A DNA stretch of 64,000 bases from positions 62,001-126,000 of the forward strand of contig SKCR01029062.1 of assembly GCA_019454045.1 (NCBI GenBank), in the 5' to 3' direction. Made by a program: the position numbers and the translations under genes. Within the stretch, counting starts at the first letter, position 1; the number at the start of each line of letters is the position of its first letter. The notes beneath the pieces were generated by a model. The model saw nothing but the letters and a program-made list of their open reading frames with translations, searched no databases and was not told where the DNA came from. Source of the DNA: Zanthoxylum bungeanum (taxonomy: Eukaryota > Streptophyta > Magnoliopsida > Sapindales > Rutaceae). Below are positions 22,527 through 33,719 of this stretch, in pieces.

Positions 22527-24556
22527 TGTTGGTGTTTGCTAAGGTCCCAAGATCATAAACAAGCATGAAATAAGTGCGAATACAAATCAACGAAGTTGCG
22601 AAATACTCACATCGATCGGTTGAGCGACGTGGAGACGAACAAAACTGAAATTCTGCCTCCATGGACTGCTCGGCAGTGGCAGTGAGTTGCTCACTGTTTT
22701 CGGCCATGTGTCTCCAAGTTTTGAGCTCCAAGCTGCGTCAAACGATTCCTGGCTCATTGGTGGACTTCCCTATCACCTTCGCATGTCTCTCGGAGTGCTA
22801 GGTCTCGATGATTTTGCCGCAAAATCATCACACTTGCTTCCCTTTACTGTCTCGGCATTGTGCAGAAACCAGAAGAATTTTCAGCCCTTTGGGCGTGAAA
22901 ATGAGAGGAGAGAGGAGGAGAGAAAGTTGTGTGTGTTGTTTTGATTTTGTGTATCAAATACACTTATATATTTTCCAAAAATAAATAAATGATTTACCAC
23001 CTTTTTGGTTTTTAAAAAGTCAAATGGTAAAAGCTTTCCAACAACTCCAACAACTACCATCAATCAATCACATCAATCAATCAAGTGTCACATCACTCAA
23101 AGTGACATGTGATTTGACGCTTGATGCGACTAGCGATTTGACGCTTGATTTGACTTATGTGCGGCACTCGAATTCGAAATGCGAATGCACTCGCAAAAAA
23201 TCTTGGGCTCGGGTTCGCTAATTCAAAATTAACGAATTTTCCGTTGCGACGCAATTAAATGATTACGCCTAGCGAAATCACTATTCACGTCGCTAACGAA
23301 TTAATTCTAAATTAACTCGTTCGCTCGAATTAAAATCTAATTTTAATTCCGCGTTGAAATCCAATTTCGTTTAATATATCGAATATATTAATTTAACCGA
23401 TTAATTCCAAATTAATCGTTCTCTCTCTTTTATTGATATTTTATCCCAAATAAAATATCTCGGCAATTAATCCCAAATTAATTTTCTCTCTCATCTAATT
23501 AATTCAAGTGCGAGTCATACATCATCGGTGAATCTTCGAGAAGTGACTCATGAGATCCCCGGATATGTTGGCAGTAAATTCGGTCGTGGGACTATCTGAA
23601 CACGTAAGTACCTCGTACTACGTTTATACCGATTTACAAGACAAGATTGGCTTCTAGCAAAGCGCCATGCCTACCCAATTCTCCAGAAATATCCTTACAG
23701 GAATAAAGGATCTATATCAGGCGTAGTATACGTAGTATTGCGTATTTTTGTCCAGTATCGGATGATCACGTGCTAGGCCTGGGCTGGAATTGTGTCTGCC
23801 CCGTACGAAGCACATGTCGGATGTCTGGTAACTAGTCTTTATAATCGGATAAACATGACCTTGTCATTTTATCTCGATGACTGTAATACTTAAGAGTACT
23901 AGTACCGTATCCTACGTGACCATCATCTCTATATGACTGAAGTGATACTTCCATCTTGACATCACACCCAACACACTACGATTCTCAATATACCCAGCAT
24001 AGGCGTACACGGAACCTGTTAAAGCCCTGAACGACCGCAACCAAAGTATATTGATTGTCGCAAGTATTAGCGGTGCAAGTCTAAGGGTTAAGACCAAATA
24101 CACCTACCCTGATTTCGGACTTCCATAGAAACACAGTCATACTACCAATGGAATTCCGAGGGGGTCTATCCAGAGCGAAGCTGTTTCCCGTACCATCGGT
24201 AAAACACAACCTCTTATTACACTTGTATGAGTATCCTATACCCAAATATATGAGAACTATGCCGTTGTACCCTCACAACGCGCACAAGTGTAATACTAGT
24301 CTTTTACGTATTTATCGATGTCCAATCTCGATAATACTCTGACTATGGATATTTAATGATTTATCCTTCGTGGACTGATACTGTCTCATATCATTCTCAA
24401 TCCAGGAACAAATCATAGGGACCTCCTATCATTTATACATCTAGGTGATCTAATAAAAAATGATAAGAGTGCAATCTCCTTTGTCACATAGTTAATTTGT
24501 ACAACAACACCATGATCTGTACAAATAGTGACGCTATGGGTCATAATTGTCCAATA
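22527..24556 (-). repeat. 5' LTR of Copia A (2030 bp)
   Basis: Begins TGTTGGTGTTTGC on the + strand and ends TGTCCAATA. It aligns with LTRs at 26417-28332 and 30662-32681, sharing blocks such as CATCGGTGAATCTTCG and GGATATGTTGGCAGTAAAT. Confidence 0.88.
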
Positions 24557-27500
24557 ATTCCTACTTCCGGTAGGTGGACCTCCAAGTCCGAAATATATAT
24601 ACAATATATATGCCAATATATCCAATATATTTTCCTAACATTTTTTCCTCTGAATCAACTAAGTCTTGGCTTTGGCTCAACAAGCTTAATGATTCCAGTT
24701 AAGCGGGACCCATTGACCTTGGAAAGCGTTGTAATCGATGTCGATGAACAAGAAGTGATCTTGACTTTGGCCAACAAATCATAACTTGGGCAAGAAATAC
24801 GATATGGAACAAAGCCTTCATGATTCAAACACATCCGCGATGGACAAAGATCTTGACTTTGGCCAACAAACCAATGCCAATCTTGGATCTTGAGAATGAA
24901 TCATTCAATGGAAGGAAAACGCTTAATATTTGTTGAGGGTTTTTCGCGTAATTGGCAACCAATTAATTATCTTTGATTAGGTCTCATCATACACCCTTAA
25001 GCATGCATTCTAAAAGCATAATAAGGCGAGATAAATAAATTAATAATGATATGCGGATGGATATTCACAAATTGTTCCTAGAACAAATCACTCACTTTCC
25101 TCTCCTCGGCTAGCACTATTCTAACTTCTACCCAATTACATAATACATCAAAGAAACCTCATTACATTGAGGGGAATTGGTGAGAAGAAAATTACAAAGA
25201 ATCGAGAGATAAAGGCTGGACACGCAGGTCCAATTTAATAAATTCTAAATTTATTACAACAATTTCCAAAATTACCCTCACCCATCTAATATCCATCTGA
25301 TATACATTATTCATATAACACATCCATGTATTCACATAAAGCATGTTATTCAATCAATCTAATCCAATTAATTAATCTTTGAATTAAGTGATCATCCAAT
25401 GTTCAAACAACGATTTGATTTGCGCGAGTCCAACTCGTTTAAGAATAAGTACTCAAAGTATGAATTCTTGAATTATACCGAACTATAAATTTAAATCCGA
25501 TTCAATTTGTATTCAATACTAATTCTATATTTAATTCCAAATTAAATAATTACACTTTTAATGTGCCTTTACGACTTATATTCTAAATCTAATCTTAATG
25601 GGTCTCAAAGCCCAATTAACATCCAATGTCAATTTAATTAAATTCCAATAGGCTTTCAATTAATTTATCAAGGCATGGACTTTGGCAACCAAAGCCCAAT
25701 AAGGAAACACCATTTACCACAGAATTAATTTTGGCCCATTAGACCCAATTAATTACTTAAAGGTCCATTTGTTATAGTTGGACTTAATGGAATGGTTTAG
25801 GCCCAATTTGGATCCAATCCAATTGTCCTAAACCAACTTGGCCCAACCAAGCCCATTAGGCCTAAATACAACAATTTTAGCCCAATTCTAAATTAAGCCT
25901 AACTAATTAAATTTTAATATTCCAAATATCATGATTTAATTAATTAAAGTGTATAGTCATAATTAATTATTCAAATTAACATTTCCAAAATACCAATTTA
26001 ATCAATTAATCATGTTTTATTATATTCAACACATGTCCAACATTATTGAAACAAAATCAACTAATTTTCATGATCTTTTGGTCACGGAAATGGAGGGACT
26101 TCTTATATCAATTTTGATTTCAATCCAATTAAATCACAAACTAATATATCCATGTATTTTAAACACATCCAATGATTTAAAAAAATAAAAATCACCATGA
26201 CCTAGGATCTATATACATTCGGCCAAGCCTAATAATTTTTGGAAAATTAATCCAATTAATTTTTTATCAAATTGATCATGCATAACACTTAGTTATCATT
26301 ATATAAGCATACTCAAACAAACAATTTGATCAAATCATGCTCAAATCAAAAATACCCAAATTCAAGTATATAAACCCTAAGTTCATTTCATGCTCAAAAT
26401 AGGCTCATGATACCATTGTTGATCTCTAAGATCATCCCAAGTTCATTTCAAACATGAAATAATGTGAATACAAATTGAGGTATAGCGGAAATATACTCAC
26501 TTTGATCGGTAGAGAGGATGTGTGTAGAACAAAACTTTTCCTTCCTTGAAAGTCTCCAAGCTTTCTTTGATAAAGTTGAGCTCCAAGCTTTGAGTGATTT
26601 GAGATTCCAAGCTCAATGGGAGAGTTTCCCTATCACCTTTGTATGATCTCTTTGAGTGCTAGCTCTTGAAAAATTTGCAACAAATCATTCAATTTCTTCT
26701 TGATGAATTCGGCCGAGCCAAGAAAATTTTGGAGAGAAAATTTTCACTATTGCCGTGAGTGGTGAGAGAAGAGAGGAAGTGATGATATTTTTTTCAAAAG
26801 AAAATATATGATATATCAAATATCCAACATTTGGTATATGTCTTTCATGTCATCACTTTGAGTGTTTAACAAGTCTTTAACAACCCACCAAATACCATCA
26901 ACAAAAAGTTAATTAAAATGACTAGGTAATGTGACTTGTGATGTGACTTGTGGGCCCCACTTGATTCAAAATCCGAGTGGGCCCGCAAACACATCCCGGA
27001 CTCGGGTTCGCTAAATCTGAATTACCGAATTTTCCGTTGCGATGCAATTAAATCAAATTTAATTAAATAATTATGCCTAGCAAAATTACTATTAACGTCG
27101 CTCGCGAATTAATTCTAAATTAATTCATTCGCCCAAATTAAAATCCAATTTTAATTCCGTTATGAAATCTAATTTCATTTAATATATCAAATATATTATT
27201 CTAATTGATTAATTCCAAATTAATCGTTCTCTCTCATCTAATAGAATTTTATCCCCGATAAAATCTCTCCGCAATTAATCCTAGATTAATTATGTTCGAA
27301 TTATACGTCATCGGTGAATCTTCGGGAAGCGACCCATGAGATCCCTGGATATGTTGGCAGTAAATCTGGTAGTCGGACTATCCGAACACGTGCGTACCTC
27401 GTACCACATTTTTACCGATTTACGAGACATGGTTGGCTTCTAACAAAGCGTCGTGCCTACCCAATTCTACAGAAATATTCTTAAAGGAATATATAATCTA

Positions 27501-28332
27501 TAACAGGCGTACTATACGTAGTATTGCGTATTGCGATCCAGTATCTGATGTCACATGCAAGGCCTGGGGTTGGAATAGTGTCTGCCCCATACGAAGCATA
27601 TATCGAATCACAAGCAACTAGTCTCTATAATCGGATAATCATGACCTTGTCATATTATCTCGATAGTTGCATCATAATAGAGAACCGGTTATGTATCCAT
27701 ACGTGATCATCATCTCCATATGACTGAAGTGATACTTCCGTCTTGACATCACACCCAATACACTACGATTCTCAATAAACCCAGAAGAGGCGTACACAGA
27801 ATTTGTTAAAGTCCCGGACGACCAAAACCAAAGCGTATTGATTGTCGCAAGTACTAGCGATGTAAATCTCAGGTTAAGACCAAATACACCTACCCTAAAG
27901 CGGATTCCCATAGACACATAGTCATACTACCAATGGGATTCTGCGGGGTCTATCCAGAGCGAAGCTGTTTCCGTACCATCGGTAAACACAACCTCCTATC
28001 ACACTTGAATAAGTATCCAATACTTAAATATATGAGAACTATGATGTTACGCTTCCAAAACACACAAGTGCAATAATAGTTTATTCTGCATTATCGATGT
28101 CCAGTCTCGATAATACTACGACTAGGGATATTTAATGATTAAACCTTTATGGATTTTTATTGTCTCATATCTTATAATCCGGAACTAATCATAAGGACTT
28201 TTATCATTTATATATTCATGTAATCTAATTAAAAAATGATAAAATGCAATTTCCATTGTCACATAGTTAATTTGTACAAAAATCACAATGTATTTTACAA
28301 ATAGTGACGTTGTGGGTCATAATTGTCCAACA
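24557..28332 (-). mobile_element. Copia element B (minus orientation, 5' part only)
   Basis: Second member of the Copia A family: 5' LTR 26417-28332, primer site 26403-26415 (minus strand TGGTATCATGAGC), internal sequence 26416-24557. It stops where Copia A begins, so A is inserted in B and the remainder of B lies left of the window. The junction base order (AATTCCTA in both elements) fits an uninterrupted sequence before A arrived. No intact gene. Confidence 0.78.
26417..28332 (-). repeat. 5' LTR of Copia B (1916 bp)
   Basis: + strand TGTTGATCTC to TTGTCCAACA. Many small differences from the LTR of Copia A indicate an older or separately diverged copy. Confidence 0.85.
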
Positions 28333-28384
28333 TACAGCTCGTCATTTCTCTATTCGACACATCCACAAAAGATAGAGAATAAAA

Positions 28385-29020
28385 ATGGAGAAAACTTCGA
28401 GAAGACCAGTCATTAATATCTTTGTGTTTTGTAGAAATAGCTCTAGAACTAAACCAGAATTTATTGAAGTTGCAATAGAGTTGGGTAGAGTTATGGCGGA
28501 AAGAATCATGCACTTAGTATATGGCAGTGGTAATCTTGGATTGATGGGATGTGTTTTAAAGTTCGTGCAAGTTGGTGGCAATAAAGTTTTGGGGATCATT
28601 CCAAACCTTTGGCAGAAGAATCATCGAAAAATCAAATGGAGAATAATATATTGTCTCAGATATGTCTGAAGACTTAATGAAATGATTAATCATGCTGATG
28701 CTTTTATTCTTTTACCAGGTGGGCTGGGTACGTTGGAAGAAATATCCACAATTGCATCATTGGCGAACTTGAACATTCACCGAAAACCGATTGGACTACT
28801 TAATGTTGATCACTTTTTCAATCTTCTTTTAGTATTTCTTGAGGATGACAAAAGACTTGGGTTCATTTCGAAATCGATAAAAGATATCGTCCTAACTTCA
28901 AAAAAAGTTGATAAGCTATTAGTTTATGAACCAAAAATCGACCTCATTCTTTCCAAGTTGAACTAGTCTGATAACGATCATGGCAAAAAGCGTAGAGTGG
29001 ACTTGAATCTTAATCTGTAA
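28385..29020 (+). pseudogene. Broken LOG-type gene (LOG2)
   Basis: Second intronless LOG copy, aligning along the whole of the LOG1 protein from its start (MEKTSRR) to its end (DLNLNL). Breaks: CGSS near the N-terminus has become CRNSS; a single-base deletion in the stretch after GIIPN (about 28605-28615) shifts the frame; a second indel near 28680 restores it at MINHADAF; and a tryptophan codon of LOG1 is a stop codon at about 28965. PGGLGTLEE is retained. After the late stop the translation still gives GKKRRVDLNLNL, so the basic patch and LxLxL-like end are ancestral to both copies. An in-frame stop just upstream of the ATG supports this start. It is not expected to make a working enzyme. 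Confidence 0.88.
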
Positions 29021-29105
29021 TTTTTTTTCTTTTAATAGTCATAGATTCAATTGTCGATTCCACACTAACCATGTGATATCTTCAAAACTCTACTTCTTGT
29101 TATTC

Positions 29106-29125
29106 AGACATTGGGGACAATGTCT
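29106..29125 (+). other. Perfect hairpin downstream of LOG2
   Basis: AGACATTG, loop GGGA, CAATGTCT; followed by the purine run TTGGTTGGGGGAGAG. Same arrangement as in the LOG1 element. Confidence 0.8.
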
Positions 29126-29599
29126 CAATTTGGTTGGGGGAGAGAATAGTTGAGTAGATAGTTTTTGTTTTTACTGTTGTATTTTTCTTTCAAAAACAAT
29201 TTACGTTATTTTTATTTTGTTGTTATTTTGTGTGTAAAAAATATGTTTTGTGTTGATTTTCTTTTGTGTTTTTCAAAAGAAAATACACAAAAACCAACAA
29301 TAAATTTTTGACTAACCAAATGGAATTGTTGTTTAGAGATGGCAGTGTAAGGAGATTTCGCTCCTGAGACGCATATCAATGTAATTCGTAACAAGTTTTT
29401 TTATTCATTTCTTTTTTAATCATTTAAATTTGTGAATTCTCCATAATATTGATTAAATTTGATCTTCATATGCTCATTTGAAAGATATTATCAACATACA
29501 CGGTAACATATGATTATGGATTGTAAGAGAAAATTTTATAATATTCAGTTCTCTAGTTTGTTGGAGGTAACACCTAAAGGCAGTGGAATTTGTATTTTT

Positions 29600-30070
29600 A
29601 TTCAAAAAAACTAACCAAGCTTTTACTTAGTAACCGGACATTTTGCCTCAACAAGTAGTGATTGTTCGCATAAAACGATAGAGCTTGAGTTTGTAAAAAA
29701 ATGATAATTATAATAATCAAGCTTTTACTTAATAACCGTACATCTTGTCTCAGTAAACAGTGATTGTTCGAGTAAAACGGTAGATCTTGAGTTGTAAAAA
29801 CAATTATGTGTAAATAAATTCAATTATGTAGCCTCTCTAACTCGAGCAATTAAGTCCATATGAGTGTTTTAACACTTAGTGTCCTAAGTCCAACTGGTCT
29901 GGGAGTCACCGACACAAAGCTCATTAAATGGGTTAAAGAGAAAGTTTAATGAAATCGGACACTTCTTCTTTCTAACATGTGATATTCGAGCAATTAAGTC
30001 TGTATGGATGTTTTAACACCTCGTGCCCTAAAGTCAACTGGTTTGGGAGTCATTGGCTCAAAGCTCGCTA
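29600..30070 (+). repeat. Tandem repeats in the LOG2 3' untranslated region
   Basis: Two ~105-bp units around 29618-29800 (each with CAAGCTTTTACTTA and GTGATTGTTCG) are followed by two ~120-bp units around 29838-29950 and 29980-30065 (each with GAGCAATTAAGTC and TTTAACAC). The second pair matches the array at 15669-15904 in the LOG1 element. Confidence 0.72.
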
Positions 30071-30380
30071 CAAGGATTAAAGATGTATTATATTTAAAAA
30101 AAAAAACATGTTTGTATTTATAAATAAACTTCCATTGCCAAAAAGGTGTGAATTCTAATATAATTTTAGGAAAAATTTTTACTCTCTTTTCAACAAGATT
30201 TAATAATATTGTGGGCACAATGAATCGATTGATATCTTATTTCATGTGTGTATGGAAGAAGGGTAAAAAGTTTAGGAGAATTTACTTAATTGATTATTTA
30301 GAAAGAAATAAAACAATTTTTAACTTGGATAAGATTTTTTTCTTTTCAATTTTCGCTCAAATTACTAGGAATTAATAATA

Positions 30381-30395
30381 AGTTGGTTGGGAGTG
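30381..30395 (+). other. Polypurine tract of LOG2 element
   Basis: AGTTGGTTGGGAGTG directly precedes the LTR start TGATGAAC at 30396, the counterpart of TTTAGGGGTG/TGATGAG in the LOG1 element. Confidence 0.65.
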
Positions 30396-30661
30396 TGATG
30401 AACATTAAAAAGTACACATTTATTAAAATTAAAATTAATCATTTTACATTTCTAGTTTCATTAATCCCCTTAATTTAGCACATTCGTAAAATAATAATTA
30501 AATTTATGTTATATATATTTTTATTGTGATTTTTATTTCTTATGTAAGTGAAATAATAGTTTGGATGCATAACTAGAGAAATGGATGTGATATTTGGATT
30601 TTGGAGGCAAGAAAACTTAAAACAGCGTTCTAACACTGTACAATTTTGCAAAATCTAATTT
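30396..30661 (+). repeat. 3' LTR of LOG2 element, first part
   Basis: Starts TGATGAACATT. It is split by the solo LTR at 30662-32681 and continues at 32687. Confidence 0.7.
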
Positions 30662-32681
30662 TGTTAGTGTTCCTAGAACATGCCAAGGATCTAATAAGCA
30701 AGAAAAGGTGTTCATAAATTCATTATAAGTTGCGAAATTACTTACATTGAATGGATTTGAGCTTTTAAAATTTTGAGAAGAAGATCTCCAACATCCAACC
30801 TTTGTGTTGATTCCAAGCTTTGAGTTGTGAAGATCTCCAAGATCCAACCTTTGTGTTGATTCCAACCTTTGAGTTGTGAAGATCTCCAAGATCCAACCTT
30901 TGTGTTGATTCCAAGCTTTGAGTTGGTTTCCCTATCACCTTAGAAGACTTCTACAAGTGCTAGCTTTGTTGATTTTGCAACAAAATCAAAGAGAAAGAAG
31001 CTTCAAGTTCACGCCCAAGCAAGGATGAACTAGGGTTTGATTTTTGTCAAGTGTTGTGTAATGAGAGAGAGAGATGCCTTTTGGTAAAACCAATTTACCC
31101 TTTTACCTAAACAAAGTGGTTGGGTAAATGGTTTCACCAAAACCATTCCAAGGTAGTTGGAAAGTTGGTGGCTTGGCATAAATGCCAACTACCACATGTG
31201 AAATGGGCCCCACATTTGAATTCAAAATTCAAATGTCTCTACGAACATTTGCCGCGGCTCGGATCCGTTTAATCCGATTAAACGTACTTTCGTCGCTAAA
31301 TAATTAAATCTAATTTAATTAAATAACGATGCCTCGCAAATATATTACGAACGTTGTTTACGAATTAATTCTAAATTAATTCGTTCGTTCGTATTAAAGT
31401 TCGACTTTAATTTCGTAATGAAATCCAATTCAAATTAATATATATGATATATTAGTTTTAGCCCATACAAATAAATTAAATAGAAAAATCAAATTTAACT
31501 ATTAAATTTATTTTACCGATTAATTCCAAATTAATCGTGTTCTCTCTCTTCCGAACACATTTGATCCCAGATTAAATAAAGCCTCAATTAATCCCAGATT
31601 AATTTTCTCTCTTTAAATTAATCCCAGATTAATTCTAGTTTAAGTCAACTGTCATCGGTGAATCTTTGGGAAGCGACCCAAGAGTCCTATGGATATGTTG
31701 GCAGTAAATCTGGTTATCGGACTATCCGATTAAGTGCGTACCTCGTACCACATGCTTACGGATTTACAAGACATGGTTGGCTTCTAGCAAAGCACCGTGC
31801 CTACCCAATTCTCCAGAAATATTCTTACTGAAATATATAATCTTTGTCAAGCGTAGTATACGTAGTATTACGTATGTCGATCCAGTATCGGATGTCATGT
31901 GCTAGGCCTGGGGCTGGAGTTATGTCTGCCCCGTACGAAGCACATGTCGAATGTCTGGTAACTAGTCTCTATAATCGGATGAACATGACCTAGTCATATC
32001 ATCCCGATGACTGCAGTACTTAAGAGTACTAGTATCGTATCCTACGTGACATCATCTCCACTATGACTAGAGTGATACTTCTGTCTTGACATCACACCCA
32101 ATACACTACGATTCTCAATATACCCAGCAAAGGCGTTCACAGAACCGGTTAAAGCCCTGGATGACCAAAACCAAAACATATTGATTGTCGCAAGTATTAG
32201 CGGTGCAAGTCTCAGGTTAAGACCAAATACACCTACCCTGATTTCGGACTTCCATAGACACATAGTCATACTACCAATGGAATTCCGAGGGGTCTATCCA
32301 GAGCGAAGCTGTTTTCCGTACCATCGGTAAAACACAACCTCCTATTACACTTGCATGAGTATCCAATACTCAAATATATGAGAACTATGATATTGTGCCC
32401 TCACAACGCGCATAAGTGTAATACTAGTCTTTTACGCATTATCGATGTCCAATCTCGATAATACTCTGACTAGGGATATTTAATGATTAATCCTTCGAGG
32501 ACTGATACTGTCGCATATCATCTCAATCCAGGAACTAATCATAAGGACCTCCTATCATTTATACATCTAGGTGATCTAATCACAAATGATAAGAATGCAA
32601 TCTCTTTGTCACATTGTTAATTTGTACAACAACACCGTGATCTGTACAAATATTGACGCTATGGGTCATAATTGTCCAACA
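30662..32681 (-). mobile_element. Solo LTR of the Copia A/B family, TSD AATTT
   Basis: A 2020-bp LTR (minus strand TGTTGGACAATTATGACC to CACTAACA) flanked by AATTT at 30657-30661 and 32682-32686. No primer site or polypurine tract of its own is attached, so it is the product of recombination between two LTRs. Inside it, at about 30780-30925, an approximately 63-bp unit containing GAAGATCTCCAAGATCCAAC is repeated about three times. Confidence 0.9.
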
Positions 32682-32686
32682 AATTT

Positions 32687-33705
32687 TGCGTAATTTTCAT
32701 ATTTTGGCCATAAGTTCTTACTACGACATCGGATTGAGGCGATTCTAGTTCTAGATGAAAGAAGACTAAAATATTTACAACTTTGATGTCAATAAGAATT
32801 TCTATTTCTGAAGTTTTCAAGGCCGAAATTGATGAAAATTCCAAAGTGTGTTATATGTAATTATGAAAGACAAAAACAAACAAGAAAAGACAAAAGAAAA
32901 AAAAATAACAAATTATAATAACAAATTATCCATTTTCTTTGCATGCTTTGACAAAACATGCAAGGACAAAATAAATAAATAAATAAAAAGAAATTTGTGA
33001 TATGTCTTGCCATTTGAGATGCCGAACACCTCAGTTTCTTCAGCTTCTCCATAGAATTCTCTCTGAGATTTTTTGAAGGGTCTTAACTCTTGTGTATTTT
33101 ATTTTCGAAGCTTTATTGTAATTTCTTTTTCTTTCAGTAATAAAATTATGTGTGTTTTTATTCAAATCATAAGTAACTAATTTCATCCTGCTGGGGTAAA
33201 TGGTGAAGCTTTTAATATAAAAATATAGATTAATCTTATATATATATTATAATATATAAATTATAATCTAATGATTAATATTTAATTGAAATCTGGATCA
33301 ATTATTGACAACTTTGTTACCGTCTATATGGCTGGTTTTATTTATTTGGCATAATTGAGTATCTGACTGTACTAGTTGTAGACAAATGTTATCACCGCCT
33401 TTATGACTGGTTTTATATGCTTTGGCATAATTAATTCCTGAAATAAATTAATTGGGTAAAAATGACAATTTATATATTATAAGAAGTAAGATTTCTAAAT
33501 TTGAAATATTAAAAGTAGATCCTCTTGCCCCAACATTTTATTTTAATGTTGCAGTCCAATTTAAAAATTATCAATCACTTCAAATTAAGTCTTTTTATTT
33601 TCACTCAAATTATTATTTTTTTTTACTAAATCTATTCTTTATGGATCGACCCTGGAGTTACCGTGTTATTTTATTACTTCGGCACTCTTATACTTAGGAG
33701 TAAAG
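32687..33705 (+). repeat. 3' LTR of LOG2 element, second part
   Basis: Continues the LTR after the solo insertion; shows the CCGTCTATATGGCTGG and CCGCCTTTATGACTGG units seen in inverted form at 14400-14580, and GGATCGACCCTGGAGTTACC near its end. The exact end is uncertain by about 10 bp. Confidence 0.62.
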
Positions 33706-33719
33706 AACCACTTTGTAAG

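Larger units (their letters stand above)
1..24556 (-). mobile_element. Copia element A (minus orientation), interrupted by the LOG1 element
   Basis: Ty1/Copia LTR retrotransposon read on the minus strand. Its 5' LTR is at 22527-24556, followed by a primer site matching TGGTATC of initiator tRNA-Met. The body runs 22526-20614, is interrupted by the LOG1 element, and resumes at 4046-146. A polypurine tract AAGTGGGAGAT lies at 146-156, and the 3' LTR (1-145) is cut by the window edge. Bases 1-145 match the last ~145 bases of the LTR at 22527-24556 almost base for base, which ties the two ends together. The coding part is decayed. The left TSD is outside the window; the right flank reads ATTCC. 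It lies inside related Copia element B. Confidence 0.82.
28333..33705 (+). mobile_element. LOG2 element: older Tat/Athila-type retrotransposon with a broken LOG gene
   Basis: Relative of the LOG1 element in + orientation. The left part (5' LTR, gag) is displaced beyond the window by Copia B. Present in order: LOG pseudogene (28385-29020), hairpin (29106-29125), purine run, tandem repeats (about 29600-30070), polypurine tract near 30381-30395, and a 3' LTR from 30396, interrupted by a solo Copia LTR and resuming at 32687. The LTR repeats the internal blocks of the LOG1 LTR (for example CTGCTGGGGTAAATGGTGAA and CCGCCTTTATGACTGG). The right end near 33705 is approximate: Copia pol sequence begins there. 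Confidence 0.82.

Noticed and set aside
28385..28966. Treating the two open pieces of LOG2 as two functional short genes
   Set aside because: They are halves of one LOG protein separated by indels; neither holds a full active site.
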